Shown: in pieces, positions 1 to 9,575 of the stretch
How positions within the stretch are numbered: the first letter of the stretch is position 1
How the letters are laid out: every line of letters begins with the position of its first letter
Source of the DNA: DASQHY01 sp035602605
GTDB lineage: Bacteria; Acidobacteriota; Terriglobia; Acidiferrales; UBA7541
Reading direction: 5' to 3'
Assembly: GCA_035602605.1 (NCBI GenBank)
Contig: DATNLZ010000056.1
Coordinates: forward strand, 1-64,000
Length of the DNA: 64,000 nucleotides
Made by a program: the position numbers and the translations under genes
Notes under the pieces: generated by a model
The model's database searches: none
Told to the model about the DNA's origin: nothing
The model's input: only the letters and a program-made list of their open reading frames with translations

Positions 1-1280
<1,280 letters not shown>

Positions 1281-1293
1281 TCTGGAAGCTTGG

Positions 1294-1321
1294 AAAATAA
1301 AAACCCCGATTTGCATCGGGG
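1294..1321 (-). terminator. terminator-like hairpin in the rRNA leader
   Basis: On the minus strand a perfect 7-bp stem, CCCCGAT / ATCGGGG (1321-1315 with 1310-1304), with a 4-nt loop is followed at once by TTTTTATTTT (1303-1294). This has the form of an intrinsic terminator, yet it lies between the rRNA promoter and the mature 16S 5' end. It may be a leader or processing hairpin that antitermination lets polymerase pass. The structure is seen directly; the function is inferred. Confidence 0.6.
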
Positions 1322-1396
1322 CCAGCCATTCCAAGCAATTTTTTTGTCGCTCGATTCTCTCAGTTATCGAACGGGTTCTGGCACATCTCATCCAAT

Positions 1397-1408
1397 TGTC
1401 AAAGAGCA
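1397..1408 (-). promoter_or_regulatory. rRNA boxA antitermination element
   Basis: The minus strand reads TGCTCTTTGACA, which differs by one base from the E. coli rrn boxA (TGCTCTTTAACA), the NusB/S10 loading site. It lies about 45 bp downstream of the -10 box and about 120 bp upstream of mature 16S, a normal leader position. The nearby terminator-like hairpin would be a natural target of the antitermination complex. Confidence 0.8.
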
Positions 1409-1447
1409 GGCCCCCCTGTCCGGCAGAAAGGCTAACCACGAACCCCG

Positions 1448-1476
1448 AGTATAAGCAGCACGTGGCTTGTTGTCAA
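1448..1476 (-). promoter_or_regulatory. rRNA operon promoter (sigma70 type)
   Basis: Minus strand: -35 TTGACA at 1476-1471, a 17-bp spacer, and -10 TATACT at 1453-1448. This is near-consensus and is oriented into the 16S gene. Upstream of the -35 (1481-1500) the sequence is AT-rich (ttacattaattta) and may act as an UP element. Confidence 0.85.
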
Positions 1477-1635
1477 TGCCCTAAATTAATGTAATCCACA
1501 GGGGGGAGCGATCATCAGGCAAGGCCATAAACTATAGGTTCCATGAGGCGCCGAAGCTTACCTCACAAAACTTGGGGGATGCCGGGAAGGAAATTGCGGT
1601 ATGCTGCGCGCAAGACAATGTAAAGGAGTTCATTG

Positions 1636-1947
1636 ATGACCAGCATAGATCGCAGAGGATTTGCCAAGCTGGCGGCCATGGCGGTGGCCCTCGGTCCGGT
1701 GCCGCTCGGACCCGCGGCACTTGGTGAAGCGCTCGGACAAACGCAATGGGAGGCGCCACAAGTTGCGCCCGCGAAGCCCAAGCTTACCGACAAACAAGAA
1801 CAGGAGGTCAACAAAGCAGTCCAACGCCGTAACCAGCAGCTCACCGCAATGCGCGGACGCGTGTTGCCCTACGATCTCGAGCCGGCATTCGTGTTCATGG
1901 CGAGAATCCGCCCGCGTGCCGATCGCCAGACCGGAGCCGTGCGATAG
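1636..1947 (+). CDS. small Tat-exported protein of unknown function
   Basis: A 103-residue protein that I do not recognise as a named family. The N-terminus carries a twin-arginine signal: SIDRRGFAKLAAMAVAL, then a Pro/Gly/Ala-rich stretch. The remainder is charged and predicted helical (TDKQEQEVNKAVQRRNQQL), followed by a short conserved-looking tail (LPYDLEPAFVF). The ATG at 1636 is chosen over the in-frame TTG at 1633 because AAAGGAG lies 7 nt upstream. The amidase gene starts 30 bp downstream, so the two are probably co-transcribed. Similar short Tat-signal proteins often precede amidases or oxidoreductases and may be accessory subunits, but that is inference. Confidence 0.75.
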   Translation: MTSIDRRGFAKLAAMAVALGPVPLGPAALGEALGQTQWEAPQVAPAKPKLTDKQEQEVNKAVQRRNQQLTAMRGRVLPYDLEPAFVFMARIRPRADRQTGAVR

Positions 1948-1977
1948 CCGAAACTGACGATTAGGACCAGATCAGCG

Positions 1978-3453
1978 ATGCTCCCTGACGATATTCTTTA
2001 TTTGAGCGTGCATGAGCTTGGCGCGCAGATCCTCGCCAGGAACATTTCTCCGGTAGCCTTGACCGAGTCTTATCTAGCGCGCCTCGAAAAGCTCGGGCCA
2101 AAGTTGGGCGCAGTCGCAACGTTGACGCCTGACTTAGCGCTTCAGCAGGCGCGGGCCGCCGAAAAAGAAATTGCCGCAGGACACTCGCGCGGACCCTTGC
2201 ATGGTATTCCGTACGGCGCGAAAGATTTGCTGGCGACGCGCGGCATCCCCACAACCTGGGGAGCCCCGCCCTTTAAAGACCAAATCTTTAACTACGACGC
2301 GACGGTCATCCGAAAATTACGCGAGGCAGGCGCAATTCTGGTTGCCAAGCTGGCGATGATCGAGCTTGCCGGCGGAGGTGATTACAACAACGGTAACGCA
2401 TCGCTGCAAGGTCCTTCTCGTTGCCCGTTCAACCCTGAGCACTGGGCAGGTGGCAGCTCGAGCGGCCCGGGCGCGGCAGTGCCCGCGGCCCTGGTTGGTT
2501 TTGCCCTTGGCTCAGAAACGCTTGGCTCGATTATCACCCCCTCCGCGTTTTCGGGCGTAAGCGGTCTGCGCCCAACCTACGGCCGCGTCAGCCGCCATGG
2601 TGCCATGGCGCTTTCTTGGACCATGGACAAGCTCGGTCCCATGTGCCGCAGCGCGGTCGATTGCGGCCTGGTGATAAACGCCATTGCTGGCAACGATCCG
2701 CTGGACGCAACTTCGCGTCAGGAAATGTTTTCGTGGTGGCCGCCAACCGATACGCCACACGCCAAATCGCTCGCGGGTAAGAGGCTGGGCGTGGTTCGCC
2801 CGAGCTTCGATGCCCCGGGCTTCGGCGCTGACCCTGAAGTTAGGCACGCGTTTGACGCTGCCCTCGATGTTTTGAAAACTCTTGGCGCAAAGCTTAGCAA
2901 CATCGAATTGCCCGACTTTCCCTACAGCGCAGTCGCGGTGACGCTTTATACCGCTGAGGCTGCCTCCATTTTCCGCCCATTTATCGAAAGCGGGAAGGTG
3001 AATGAGCTTATCGACGACACGCAGAAAGCCGGGCTCATTGCGGCACTTTCCCTGCGGGCGACAGATTATCTAGACGCAATGCGCATTCGAGCGGAAATTC
3101 TACCGGCCGTGGGCGGGCTGTTTCAAAAATACGATGCGCTTGTCTCTCCAAGCCGCAACGCGCCGGCTCCGCGCCTCGATGTCGACTTCGACGCGGCGCC
3201 ACCGCCAAAATCCGGCGAGGAAAAGCCCGCCACACCGCCAGCGGGAAGTTTTGACAAGTGGAACATGATTGCGATGTCGAACATCGCCGGGCTCCCGGCG
3301 ATTTCAGTGCCTTGTGGTTTCACCAAAGAAAAAAATCTGCCTATCGGAATCCAGTTTGTAGCCGATGCCCTGCGCGAAGAGGTTTGTATCGAGTTTGCCC
3401 ACGCCTATCAATGGGCTACCGATTGGCATCGTCGACGTCCTACCCTATCCTAA
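1978..3453 (+). CDS. amidase signature family hydrolase
   Basis: A 491-residue amidase signature enzyme, hydrolysing an amide or ester bond by a Ser-cisSer-Lys triad. The catalytic lysine lies in GIPYGAKDLL (about residues 78-87). The Gly/Ser-rich signature WAGGSSSGPGAAVPAALVG follows (about 155-173), with the nucleophile region GSETLGSI. The C-terminal half keeps the usual AGLPAISVPCG motif. It resembles GatA-like amidases, but neither gatB nor gatC is nearby, so a catabolic or peptide amidase is more likely than the tRNA amidotransferase. There is no evident signal peptide on this protein. Its stop codon overlaps the tilS start by one base (TAATG). Substrate unknown. Confidence 0.93.
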   Translation: MLPDDILYLSVHELGAQILARNISPVALTESYLARLEKLGPKLGAVATLTPDLALQQARAAEKEIAAGHSRGPLHGIPYGAKDLLATRGIPTTWGAPPFKDQIFNYDATVIRKLREAGAILVAKLAMIELAGGGDYNNGNASLQGPSRCPFNPEHWAGGSSSGPGAAVPAALVGFALGSETLGSIITPSAFSGVSGLRPTYGRVSRHGAMALSWTMDKLGPMCRSAVDCGLVINAIAGNDPLDATSRQEMFSWWPPTDTPHAKSLAGKRLGVVRPSFDAPGFGADPEVRHAFDAALDVLKTLGAKLSNIELPDFPYSAVAVTLYTAEAASIFRPFIESGKVNELIDDTQKAGLIAALSLRATDYLDAMRIRAEILPAVGGLFQKYDALVSPSRNAPAPRLDVDFDAAPPPKSGEEKPATPPAGSFDKWNMIAMSNIAGLPAISVPCGFTKEKNLPIGIQFVADALREEVCIEFAHAYQWATDWHRRRPTLS

Positions 3454-4964
3454 TGCGTGCCACGCTGGCCAAACGTGTTCAGTCGTTCATCGAAGAGCAC
3501 CAAATGCTCCGCGCTGGTGATCGTGTGGGCGTCGCAGTCTCGGGCGGAGCCGATTCCGTCGCGCTTCTTCTGTTGCTCGTCGACCTTCAGGAAAGCCTGG
3601 GCATTCAACTCAGCGTTCTCCATTTGAATCATGAGTTGCGCGGAAGCCAATCCGACCAGGACGAAACATTCGTTCAGGAACTTAGCAGCGCGCTCGGGTT
3701 GGAGTTTCACTCAGCACGAGCAGACGTTGCGGCACAGGCGCGTCAACAAGGCAGAAATCTTGAAGAAGTTGCCCGCGCACTGCGCTATGAATTTTTTAAC
3801 GCGGCGGTAGATGCCGGACGCGCCACCCGAGTTGCCGTAGCGCACTCCGCTGACGACCAAGCCGAGACCGTACTGGCACATCTGATTCGCGGCACTGGTC
3901 CGACAGGGTTGGGCGCGATTTTTCCGGTCGCTGGAATCGTTGTCCGGCCGCTTCTCGGCCTTAGGCGCGCGGAGCTCCGCGATTATATTAGAAAACGCAA
4001 GCAGCCATGGCGCGAGGATCGCAGCAATCTGGATATGACGCGAATGCGTGCGCGCATCCGTCGCAAGCTGCTTCCATTGATCGAAAAAGATTTTCAGCGG
4101 GCCATCGTGAGCAACCTGTCGCGTCTTTCGAACCTGGCGCGAGAAGATGACACTTTCTGGAAAGTATTAGTCGACGATTGCTACCAATCCATGGTGAAAA
4201 AAGAAGGGACGCGTTTCATCATAGCCGTTCAAGACCTTCTGGTACCGCTGCGTATCGGTCCGAGATGCTCCGGTGCCATGGAAAGCTCCGCCGTTACGGC
4301 GCTCGCTAAAAGGCTTGTCCGTCGCATTATCTCCGAAATCAAAACGGCTGAATGCACGGACAGCGAATCAAGAAACAAACGCAAGCAGGTGACTGCCGGA
4401 CACATCGCCCGGGTGATGCAACTTGCAAAAGCTGGGATCAGCGGCCACGTCTTAGATCTCCCGGGTGGCATTGCGGTTGAACGCGAGTTTGATCGCATGA
4501 TTTTCTTCTGCGACGCGCGGGCAAGTAACCATCCCGGCCATGCGGCCATACCCGATGGCCACAAGTACTATGAATACAAAGTCACGTTGGACGCGCATGG
4601 CAGTGCTGCGGTTAGAGTTGCTGAAATAGGCAGTATTTTTCACTTGAAAGTAATTGACTGGCCCTCACTAACGAGCGAAACTAGGTTGTTGGTCGCTGCT
4701 CTCGATCAAGCCCTTCTTCGTCCGCCTTTGCTGCTGCGCAACTGGCGCCCGGGTGACTCCTTTCGACCACACGGACGAAAACGCGCGCGAAAATTGAAGA
4801 GGCTGCTTTTGGAAAAGCGAGTGGGCTTGCGAGATCGAGCTGGCTGGCCGGTCCTTACTAGCGCAGGTACGTTGGTTTGGGCTCGTGGCCTGCCTGTGTC
4901 GGCGGGATTCGCTCCGCGACACGAGACGAGGGCCATCCTGGTGATCGCTGAGGAAGCGCTGTGA
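3453..4964 (+). CDS. tilS: tRNA(Ile)-lysidine synthetase TilS
   Basis: Makes lysidine at C34 of the CAU-anticodon tRNA-Ile, converting AUG to AUA decoding. The product is 503 residues, longer than many TilS because it includes the C-terminal TilS_C domain. The PP-loop ATP pyrophosphatase motif SGGADSVAL is at about residues 29-37, and HLNHELRG and HSADDQAETVLAHLIRGTG follow as in the family. The C-terminal WRPGDSFRPHGRK...KLKRLLLEK is typical. The frame is open far upstream, but that part overlaps the amidase. The ATG at 3453, sharing one base with the amidase stop (TAATG), is the natural start. It is translationally coupled to hpt downstream through a GTGA overlap. Confidence 0.95.
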   Translation: MRATLAKRVQSFIEEHQMLRAGDRVGVAVSGGADSVALLLLLVDLQESLGIQLSVLHLNHELRGSQSDQDETFVQELSSALGLEFHSARADVAAQARQQGRNLEEVARALRYEFFNAAVDAGRATRVAVAHSADDQAETVLAHLIRGTGPTGLGAIFPVAGIVVRPLLGLRRAELRDYIRKRKQPWREDRSNLDMTRMRARIRRKLLPLIEKDFQRAIVSNLSRLSNLAREDDTFWKVLVDDCYQSMVKKEGTRFIIAVQDLLVPLRIGPRCSGAMESSAVTALAKRLVRRIISEIKTAECTDSESRNKRKQVTAGHIARVMQLAKAGISGHVLDLPGGIAVEREFDRMIFFCDARASNHPGHAAIPDGHKYYEYKVTLDAHGSAAVRVAEIGSIFHLKVIDWPSLTSETRLLVAALDQALLRPPLLLRNWRPGDSFRPHGRKRARKLKRLLLEKRVGLRDRAGWPVLTSAGTLVWARGLPVSAGFAPRHETRAILVIAEEAL

Positions 4965-5548
4965 GACCCGGCCTTAAGGCGGTTTATACACCAGCGCGAA
5001 TTTCGTCCCAGGTCGCACGTCTGGGACAAGAGATATCTCGTACCTACCGGGGTGGTACGGTAGACGTTCTTGTCATTCTCGAAAGTGCTTTCATCTTTGG
5101 GGCCGATCTGGTCAGACACATTGCCGGCCCGGTTATTTGCCATTTTGTTCGCAATGATGTGCAGGACGTACAACAGGGTGAATATATTCGGCGTGAGATT
5201 TTCTTCAGTCTCCGGCCGGTTTTGAAGGGACGCGACGTTTTACTAGTGGACACGGTCCTGGAAACCGGGGTCACAACCGAATTTCTGCTGCGCCGGTTGT
5301 GGGAAGGCGATCCCAAGTCCTTGCGGCTGGCAGTTTTGCTCGATAAGCCGCAAGAACGCCGGGTGGATGTAAAACCTGATTACTTTGGCTTCGTTGCCGC
5401 ATCTAATTATCTAGTAGGTTACGGGCTGCCAGGTGACGACGGCTCGCTGCGTAATCTGCCATATTTAGCAGGATCAGAAAAGCTCGACAGGGAAAGAAAA
5501 GCTGCACAACCGGTGAAACGAAGCCGTCGCAGGCCGGGCAGAAAATGA
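4961..5548 (+). CDS. hpt: hypoxanthine phosphoribosyltransferase-like protein
   Basis: Purine salvage enzyme (hypoxanthine/guanine + PRPP to nucleotide), 195 residues. It starts at a GTG overlapping the tilS stop (GTGA). The tilS-hpt-ftsH order is widespread in bacteria and supports the call. The C-terminal part (LLDKP...VDVKPDYFGFVAASNYLVGYG...RNLPYL) matches HPRT. The PRPP loop is unusual: where HPRTs carry E-D-x-x-D-T-G, this one reads VDTVLETGVTT. The second ribose-binding acidic residue becomes Thr and the usual catalytic Asp becomes Glu. A basic 20-residue tail (KRSRRRPGRK) ends the protein. Activity on the usual substrates is therefore likely but not certain. Confidence 0.85.
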   Translation: MRPGLKAVYTPARISSQVARLGQEISRTYRGGTVDVLVILESAFIFGADLVRHIAGPVICHFVRNDVQDVQQGEYIRREIFFSLRPVLKGRDVLLVDTVLETGVTTEFLLRRLWEGDPKSLRLAVLLDKPQERRVDVKPDYFGFVAASNYLVGYGLPGDDGSLRNLPYLAGSEKLDRERKAAQPVKRSRRRPGRK

Positions 5549-5568
5549 TTTAGGCGCGTGGGGGAATT

Positions 5569-7518
5569 GTGAATTCCAGTTCAACGGCAAAAACAATTCT
5601 GTTCTGGATGCTGATTATCTTCCTGGGCGTCATGCTTTGGAAGATGGTCTCTCAGAGTGGACAACCAGGAAGAGAAATTGAGCCAAGTTATACCGACTTC
5701 ATGAAGAACGTGGACGATGGCAATGTGAAAGAGGCCACTCTCTACCTCTCGCCGAATAGCTACGAGGTTCAAGGCGAGCTATTTAATCCTAATAGTAAAT
5801 TCCGCGTGACCATTTTCAAGGAAGCTGCGCCGGACCTGGCGAAGCTGTTAACCCAGAAAAACGTGCGGGTCCACGTCAAAGAAGTCACTCGCGGCGACTG
5901 GATTGTTTTCCTGCTTAATGCTGCACCCCTGTTCCTCCTGGTAGGTTTCTGCATTTTCTTGATGCGCCAGATGCAAGCTGGCGGTAACAAGGCGCTCAGC
6001 TTTGGTAAATCGCGCGCCAGGCTTCTTTCCGCTCAGCAAAAGAAAGCCACTTTTAAAGATGTCGCCGGGATTGAAGAAGCCAAAGAAGAACTCCAGGAAA
6101 TTATTGACTTCTTAAAAGACCCTCAGAAATTTCAAAAGCTTGGCGGGCGCATTCCGAAAGGTGTGCTGCTTGTCGGGCCCCCGGGCACCGGCAAAACCCT
6201 CCTGGCCCGAGCCATTGCCGGCGAGGCCAACGTTCCTTTCTTCTCGATTTCCGGATCGGACTTCGTCGAAATGTTTGTCGGTGTCGGCGCGAGCCGGGTA
6301 CGCGATCTTTTTGAGCAGGGCAAGAAAAACGCACCCTGCATAATCTTCATTGACGAAATCGATGCTGTCGGACGTCATCGCGGCGCCGGACTCGGCGGTG
6401 GTCACGATGAGCGCGAGCAAACGTTGAACGCTCTGCTCGTCGAGATGGACGGCTTTGAATCGAATGAAGGTGTAATCCTGATCGCGGCCACGAACCGGCC
6501 AGACGTTCTAGACCCTGCCTTGCTGCGGCCGGGACGCTTTGACCGGCGCGTCGTTGTTCCTAGACCGGACATTAAGGGCCGCGAGGAAATTCTTCGCGTA
6601 CACACACGCAAGGTTCCTCTCGGCGACGACGTCGATCTCTCTGTGATCGCTCGCGGAACCCCAGGGTTCTCGGGAGCCGATTTGGCGAACCTGGTCAACG
6701 AGGCCGCTCTATGGGCCGCCCGACAAGGCCGCAAGTTCGTCCTCATGGCCGATTTTGAGATGGCCAAGGACAAAGTCCTCATGGGCGTTGAACGTAAGTC
6801 CATGATTCTTTCTGAGGAAGAAAAGAAAAATACAGCCTTTCATGAGGCCGGGCATGCTCTAGTGGCCGCCAAAACACCCGGTGCGGACCCGCTACACAAG
6901 GTCACCATTATTCCTCGCGGTATGGCATTGGGCGTAACCATGCAGTTGCCCATCGATGACAAGCACACCTATACCAAGGAATATCTCGAGTCGACCCTCG
7001 CGGTTTTAATGGGCGGAAGGACTGCAGAGGAGTTGTTTCTTGGGCATCTCACCACCGGCGCCGGAAACGATATCGAACGAGCCACCGAAATCGCTCGCAA
7101 CATGGTTTGCGAGTGGGGCATGAGTTCTCTCGGGCCGCTGGCCTTCGGCAAAAAAGAGGAAGCCATCTTTTTGGGCCGCGAGATCACTCAGCATCGCGAC
7201 TATTCAGAAGATACCGCCATCCACATTGACCGTGAAGTGCGCCAGATTGTCACCTCGGCCTACAACAACGCCCGAAATATTCTCGAGTCCAACCGCGATA
7301 CACTCGAACGCATTGCCTATGCACTCCTCGAGCGCGAAGTCCTCGATGCCATCGAGCTGAAGCTGATCATGGATGGCAAACCGCTGCCCGACAAACCGCG
7401 GACACCCCCGCCAGTGCCGCCATCGCCGGTGCTCGGTACCGAGCCCAAGCCGGCAGCTCGTCCTGAGCTCCGTCCCGCCCCTGGCTTCACGAAGGGCGGA
7501 AAAACCGCACCAGCTTAA
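5569..7518 (+). CDS. ftsH: ATP-dependent zinc metalloprotease FtsH
   Basis: Membrane-anchored AAA+ protease that degrades membrane and short-lived regulatory proteins, 649 residues. It has an N-terminal TM (about 9-27), a periplasmic FtsH_ext region and a second TM (about 108-127). Walker A GPPGTGKT is at about 204-211 and Walker B is CIIFIDEID. The SRH region is ATNRPDVLDPALLRPGRFDR, and the zinc site HEAGH starts at about residue 425. The third metal ligand lies in the GGRTAEEL...GAGNDIERAT region. The tail is Pro-rich. The start is GTG, 20 bp after hpt, with GGGGG upstream. It converges with the lipid enzyme gene at 7534. Confidence 0.97.
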   Translation: MNSSSTAKTILFWMLIIFLGVMLWKMVSQSGQPGREIEPSYTDFMKNVDDGNVKEATLYLSPNSYEVQGELFNPNSKFRVTIFKEAAPDLAKLLTQKNVRVHVKEVTRGDWIVFLLNAAPLFLLVGFCIFLMRQMQAGGNKALSFGKSRARLLSAQQKKATFKDVAGIEEAKEELQEIIDFLKDPQKFQKLGGRIPKGVLLVGPPGTGKTLLARAIAGEANVPFFSISGSDFVEMFVGVGASRVRDLFEQGKKNAPCIIFIDEIDAVGRHRGAGLGGGHDEREQTLNALLVEMDGFESNEGVILIAATNRPDVLDPALLRPGRFDRRVVVPRPDIKGREEILRVHTRKVPLGDDVDLSVIARGTPGFSGADLANLVNEAALWAARQGRKFVLMADFEMAKDKVLMGVERKSMILSEEEKKNTAFHEAGHALVAAKTPGADPLHKVTIIPRGMALGVTMQLPIDDKHTYTKEYLESTLAVLMGGRTAEELFLGHLTTGAGNDIERATEIARNMVCEWGMSSLGPLAFGKKEEAIFLGREITQHRDYSEDTAIHIDREVRQIVTSAYNNARNILESNRDTLERIAYALLEREVLDAIELKLIMDGKPLPDKPRTPPPVPPSPVLGTEPKPAARPELRPAPGFTKGGKTAPA

Positions 7519-7533
7519 ACTGTTGGCAAAGTC

Positions 7534-8694
7534 TTACGTCAAGCGTCGCGTTACATTCGTCATCGAGCAATGTCTGTTCCCTTGCCTCCGATGACGCCGT
7601 ACTGACACATCAGACAATTTTGCGCATCGTCCAGAAATCCCCGCAACCGCCCCGCGTCTTTCCATTAACTTTTTCCCGAGCCAATATCCCGCCGTCCCCG
7701 TCACCATTCCCCCGAAAATATCCGCCACATAGTGATACCGCCCATAGATCGTTGAGGCCATCATGCATACCACCAGCGGCGCGTACACCCAATAAAGCCA
7801 GCGCAAATGCCGTCGTGCTCCCCACAATGCCGCCATTGCTCCGGCAACATGTTCGGAAGGAAACGCCGCGCCGCGTACCCTCCCAAAGCGTTCGATCCAA
7901 TTGATCAGCGAGGTGAAAAACCCGCCGCGCAGCTCGCCATGCCATGCTCCGGCCATTGAAAACCACGGGCTCTCGATGGGGAAAAAAATCGCAATCACAT
8001 AGCCAATAGAATACGCCACCGCCGAGTAAGTCATCACCGCCCAGTAACCGCGAAAATCTTTCCGCGCATACAGGAACCCGCCCAGCACCACCAGATACAG
8101 AAAATAAGTGAGGTACGCAAACTGCATGAATTCGTTTAGCGCCGGGCGTGTAAACTGCTCCAGCCAAACCGTCGGATATACCCCGGTAAGCCAGTAATCC
8201 GCCGCAAGTAAACGTCCGTCAAACCATCCCGGGTACACCAGATGCACCAAGTGCCCTAGCTCCTCGAAGCAAAAAAGAAAAAACAGGTGGGGATACCAGT
8301 GCCGCCAGAAGTGCCACATCCGCGATGCCCATGTTCCCCCCAGCTTCTGCGCACGCGCTTCGGATTTCGCATATCCCGCGCAAAGCAGCAAAATTATTGT
8401 GGCAACGCTCGCTTGCAGCGCCAGCAGACTCAGCGGGTTTTTCAGATGTTTGTGGAACGACATTACTAATGCCGCAGAAATCGCCAGGTAACCGAGCCCC
8501 ATCCACTCGAACGCTCCACAAGCGCTCCACGCCGCAACCAGTTCGCGGCCGATACGAGCGGCGATCAGCTGTTGTGCGGGTACTGCCGCCAGCGGTGTCC
8601 CTTCCACTTCACGCGGCGCTATTCCGGTCGGTGCCGCGCCACGCCATGGAATTGGCACGGCGATCTCGCGAGTTTCTCTTTCGACCCCTCTCAC
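7534..8694 (-). CDS. PAP2-superfamily membrane phosphatase/phosphotransferase
   Basis: A 386-residue polytopic membrane protein of the PAP2 (type 2 phosphatidic acid phosphatase) superfamily. The catalytic motifs are AFPSEHVAG (PSxH) and GRYHYVADIFGG (xRxxHxxxD type), near residues 290-350. At least six hydrophobic segments precede and surround them. The layout with late motifs resembles inositol phosphotransferase/Aur1-like enzymes more than small PAP2 phosphatases. The GTG at 8694 is chosen because GGGAGGAAAA lies immediately upstream and it begins just after the HAD gene's stop (8706). A longer frame to 8823 would overlap that gene by 118 bp. It is the last gene of a three-gene lipid operon. 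Confidence 0.85.
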   Translation of the reverse strand: MRGVERETREIAVPIPWRGAAPTGIAPREVEGTPLAAVPAQQLIAARIGRELVAAWSACGAFEWMGLGYLAISAALVMSFHKHLKNPLSLLALQASVATIILLLCAGYAKSEARAQKLGGTWASRMWHFWRHWYPHLFFLFCFEELGHLVHLVYPGWFDGRLLAADYWLTGVYPTVWLEQFTRPALNEFMQFAYLTYFLYLVVLGGFLYARKDFRGYWAVMTYSAVAYSIGYVIAIFFPIESPWFSMAGAWHGELRGGFFTSLINWIERFGRVRGAAFPSEHVAGAMAALWGARRHLRWLYWVYAPLVVCMMASTIYGRYHYVADIFGGMVTGTAGYWLGKKLMERRGAVAGISGRCAKLSDVSVRRHRRQGNRHCSMTNVTRRLT

Positions 8695-8705
8695 TTTTCC
8701 TCCCG

Positions 8706-9575
8706 TCAAACTTGCTTGCGCGGAATCTCTCGCAGCCACTCCGTCCTTCGATCTCGAACGGTCCGCGGCCTCTGCTCCTGTTTCTTCTCGATTTGCTCTC
8801 GCTTCCACAATACGATGGGCCACCCGTGGGCCTCCGCAACACGCCGTAATCCACGGTCAGGGTTGACTGCCATGGGATGCCCAACCGTCGCCAGCATCCC
8901 GCGATCGCTCGCGCTATTGGCGTACGCAAAGCTGCGCGACAGATCGAGGCCATGCTCGCGCGCCAGCCGCTCTACGGCCCTCGCCTTCCTGTTTCCCCAT
9001 ATGGCCTCGCCCGAGACTTCCCCGCTCCAGCGCCCGCCAGCTTCAGCAAGCCGCGTCGCACAAACACCAATCGCATCCGGCAACAGGTCGTCTCGCGAGG
9101 CACCCCCTCGCAACTCTTCCCGCAGTTGCTCCGCCGCGAACTGCGCGAGCAGCTCGAGAGTTCCACTGACTAGAAAAATCTTGTGCCTCTGCGAGGCGTG
9201 CCAATGCATCCGTTTTATTCCTTCGACAAAAAAATCAATTCGCGGTGCTCGCTCTCGGTACTCCATGGCCGCAGCAACCCGCACATGTTTCCAAAAGGTC
9301 TTGTTGCCATGCGTGGCCAGAACCCATCTGTCTTCCCAAGGCATTCCCGACGGCAGCGCGCAAACTTTCAGATATCGCGCCACCCAGCGCGCAAAACTCC
9401 AAGGCGTCCACTCCTTGCGCCAAACCAAGAAACCCATCAGCCTTCGCTCGAGTGACGGCTTCGGCACGAGCGTGCCATCGATATCGAAAAACGCAGCAGG
9501 TGTCCGGTGGCCTTTCGAATCGACCCTGCCGCCACAGGTGCCACTGTCCCGACCGCCGCTACCGTTAGCGCTCAT
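8706..9575 (-). CDS. HAD-superfamily IB phosphatase
   Basis: A 289-residue haloacid dehalogenase-type hydrolase of subfamily IB (PSPase/SerB-like). Motif I is FFDIDGTLVPKPSLERRL (about residues 26-43), motif II is LVSGTLELL, and the motif III/IV region is NRKARAVERL...AYANSASDRGML. The end AVNPDRGLRRVAEAHGWPIVLW is typical of HAD-IB enzymes such as CicA/PlsC-linked phosphatases. The start ATG overlaps the stop of the upstream CDP-alcohol phosphatidyltransferase (ATGA), so the two are translationally coupled. The frame is open up to 10025, but that region is antisense-frame noise over the previous gene. It probably removes a phosphate from a lipid intermediate made by its neighbour. Confidence 0.9.
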   Translation of the reverse strand: MSANGSGGRDSGTCGGRVDSKGHRTPAAFFDIDGTLVPKPSLERRLMGFLVWRKEWTPWSFARWVARYLKVCALPSGMPWEDRWVLATHGNKTFWKHVRVAAAMEYRERAPRIDFFVEGIKRMHWHASQRHKIFLVSGTLELLAQFAAEQLREELRGGASRDDLLPDAIGVCATRLAEAGGRWSGEVSGEAIWGNRKARAVERLAREHGLDLSRSFAYANSASDRGMLATVGHPMAVNPDRGLRRVAEAHGWPIVLWKREQIEKKQEQRPRTVRDRRTEWLREIPRKQV

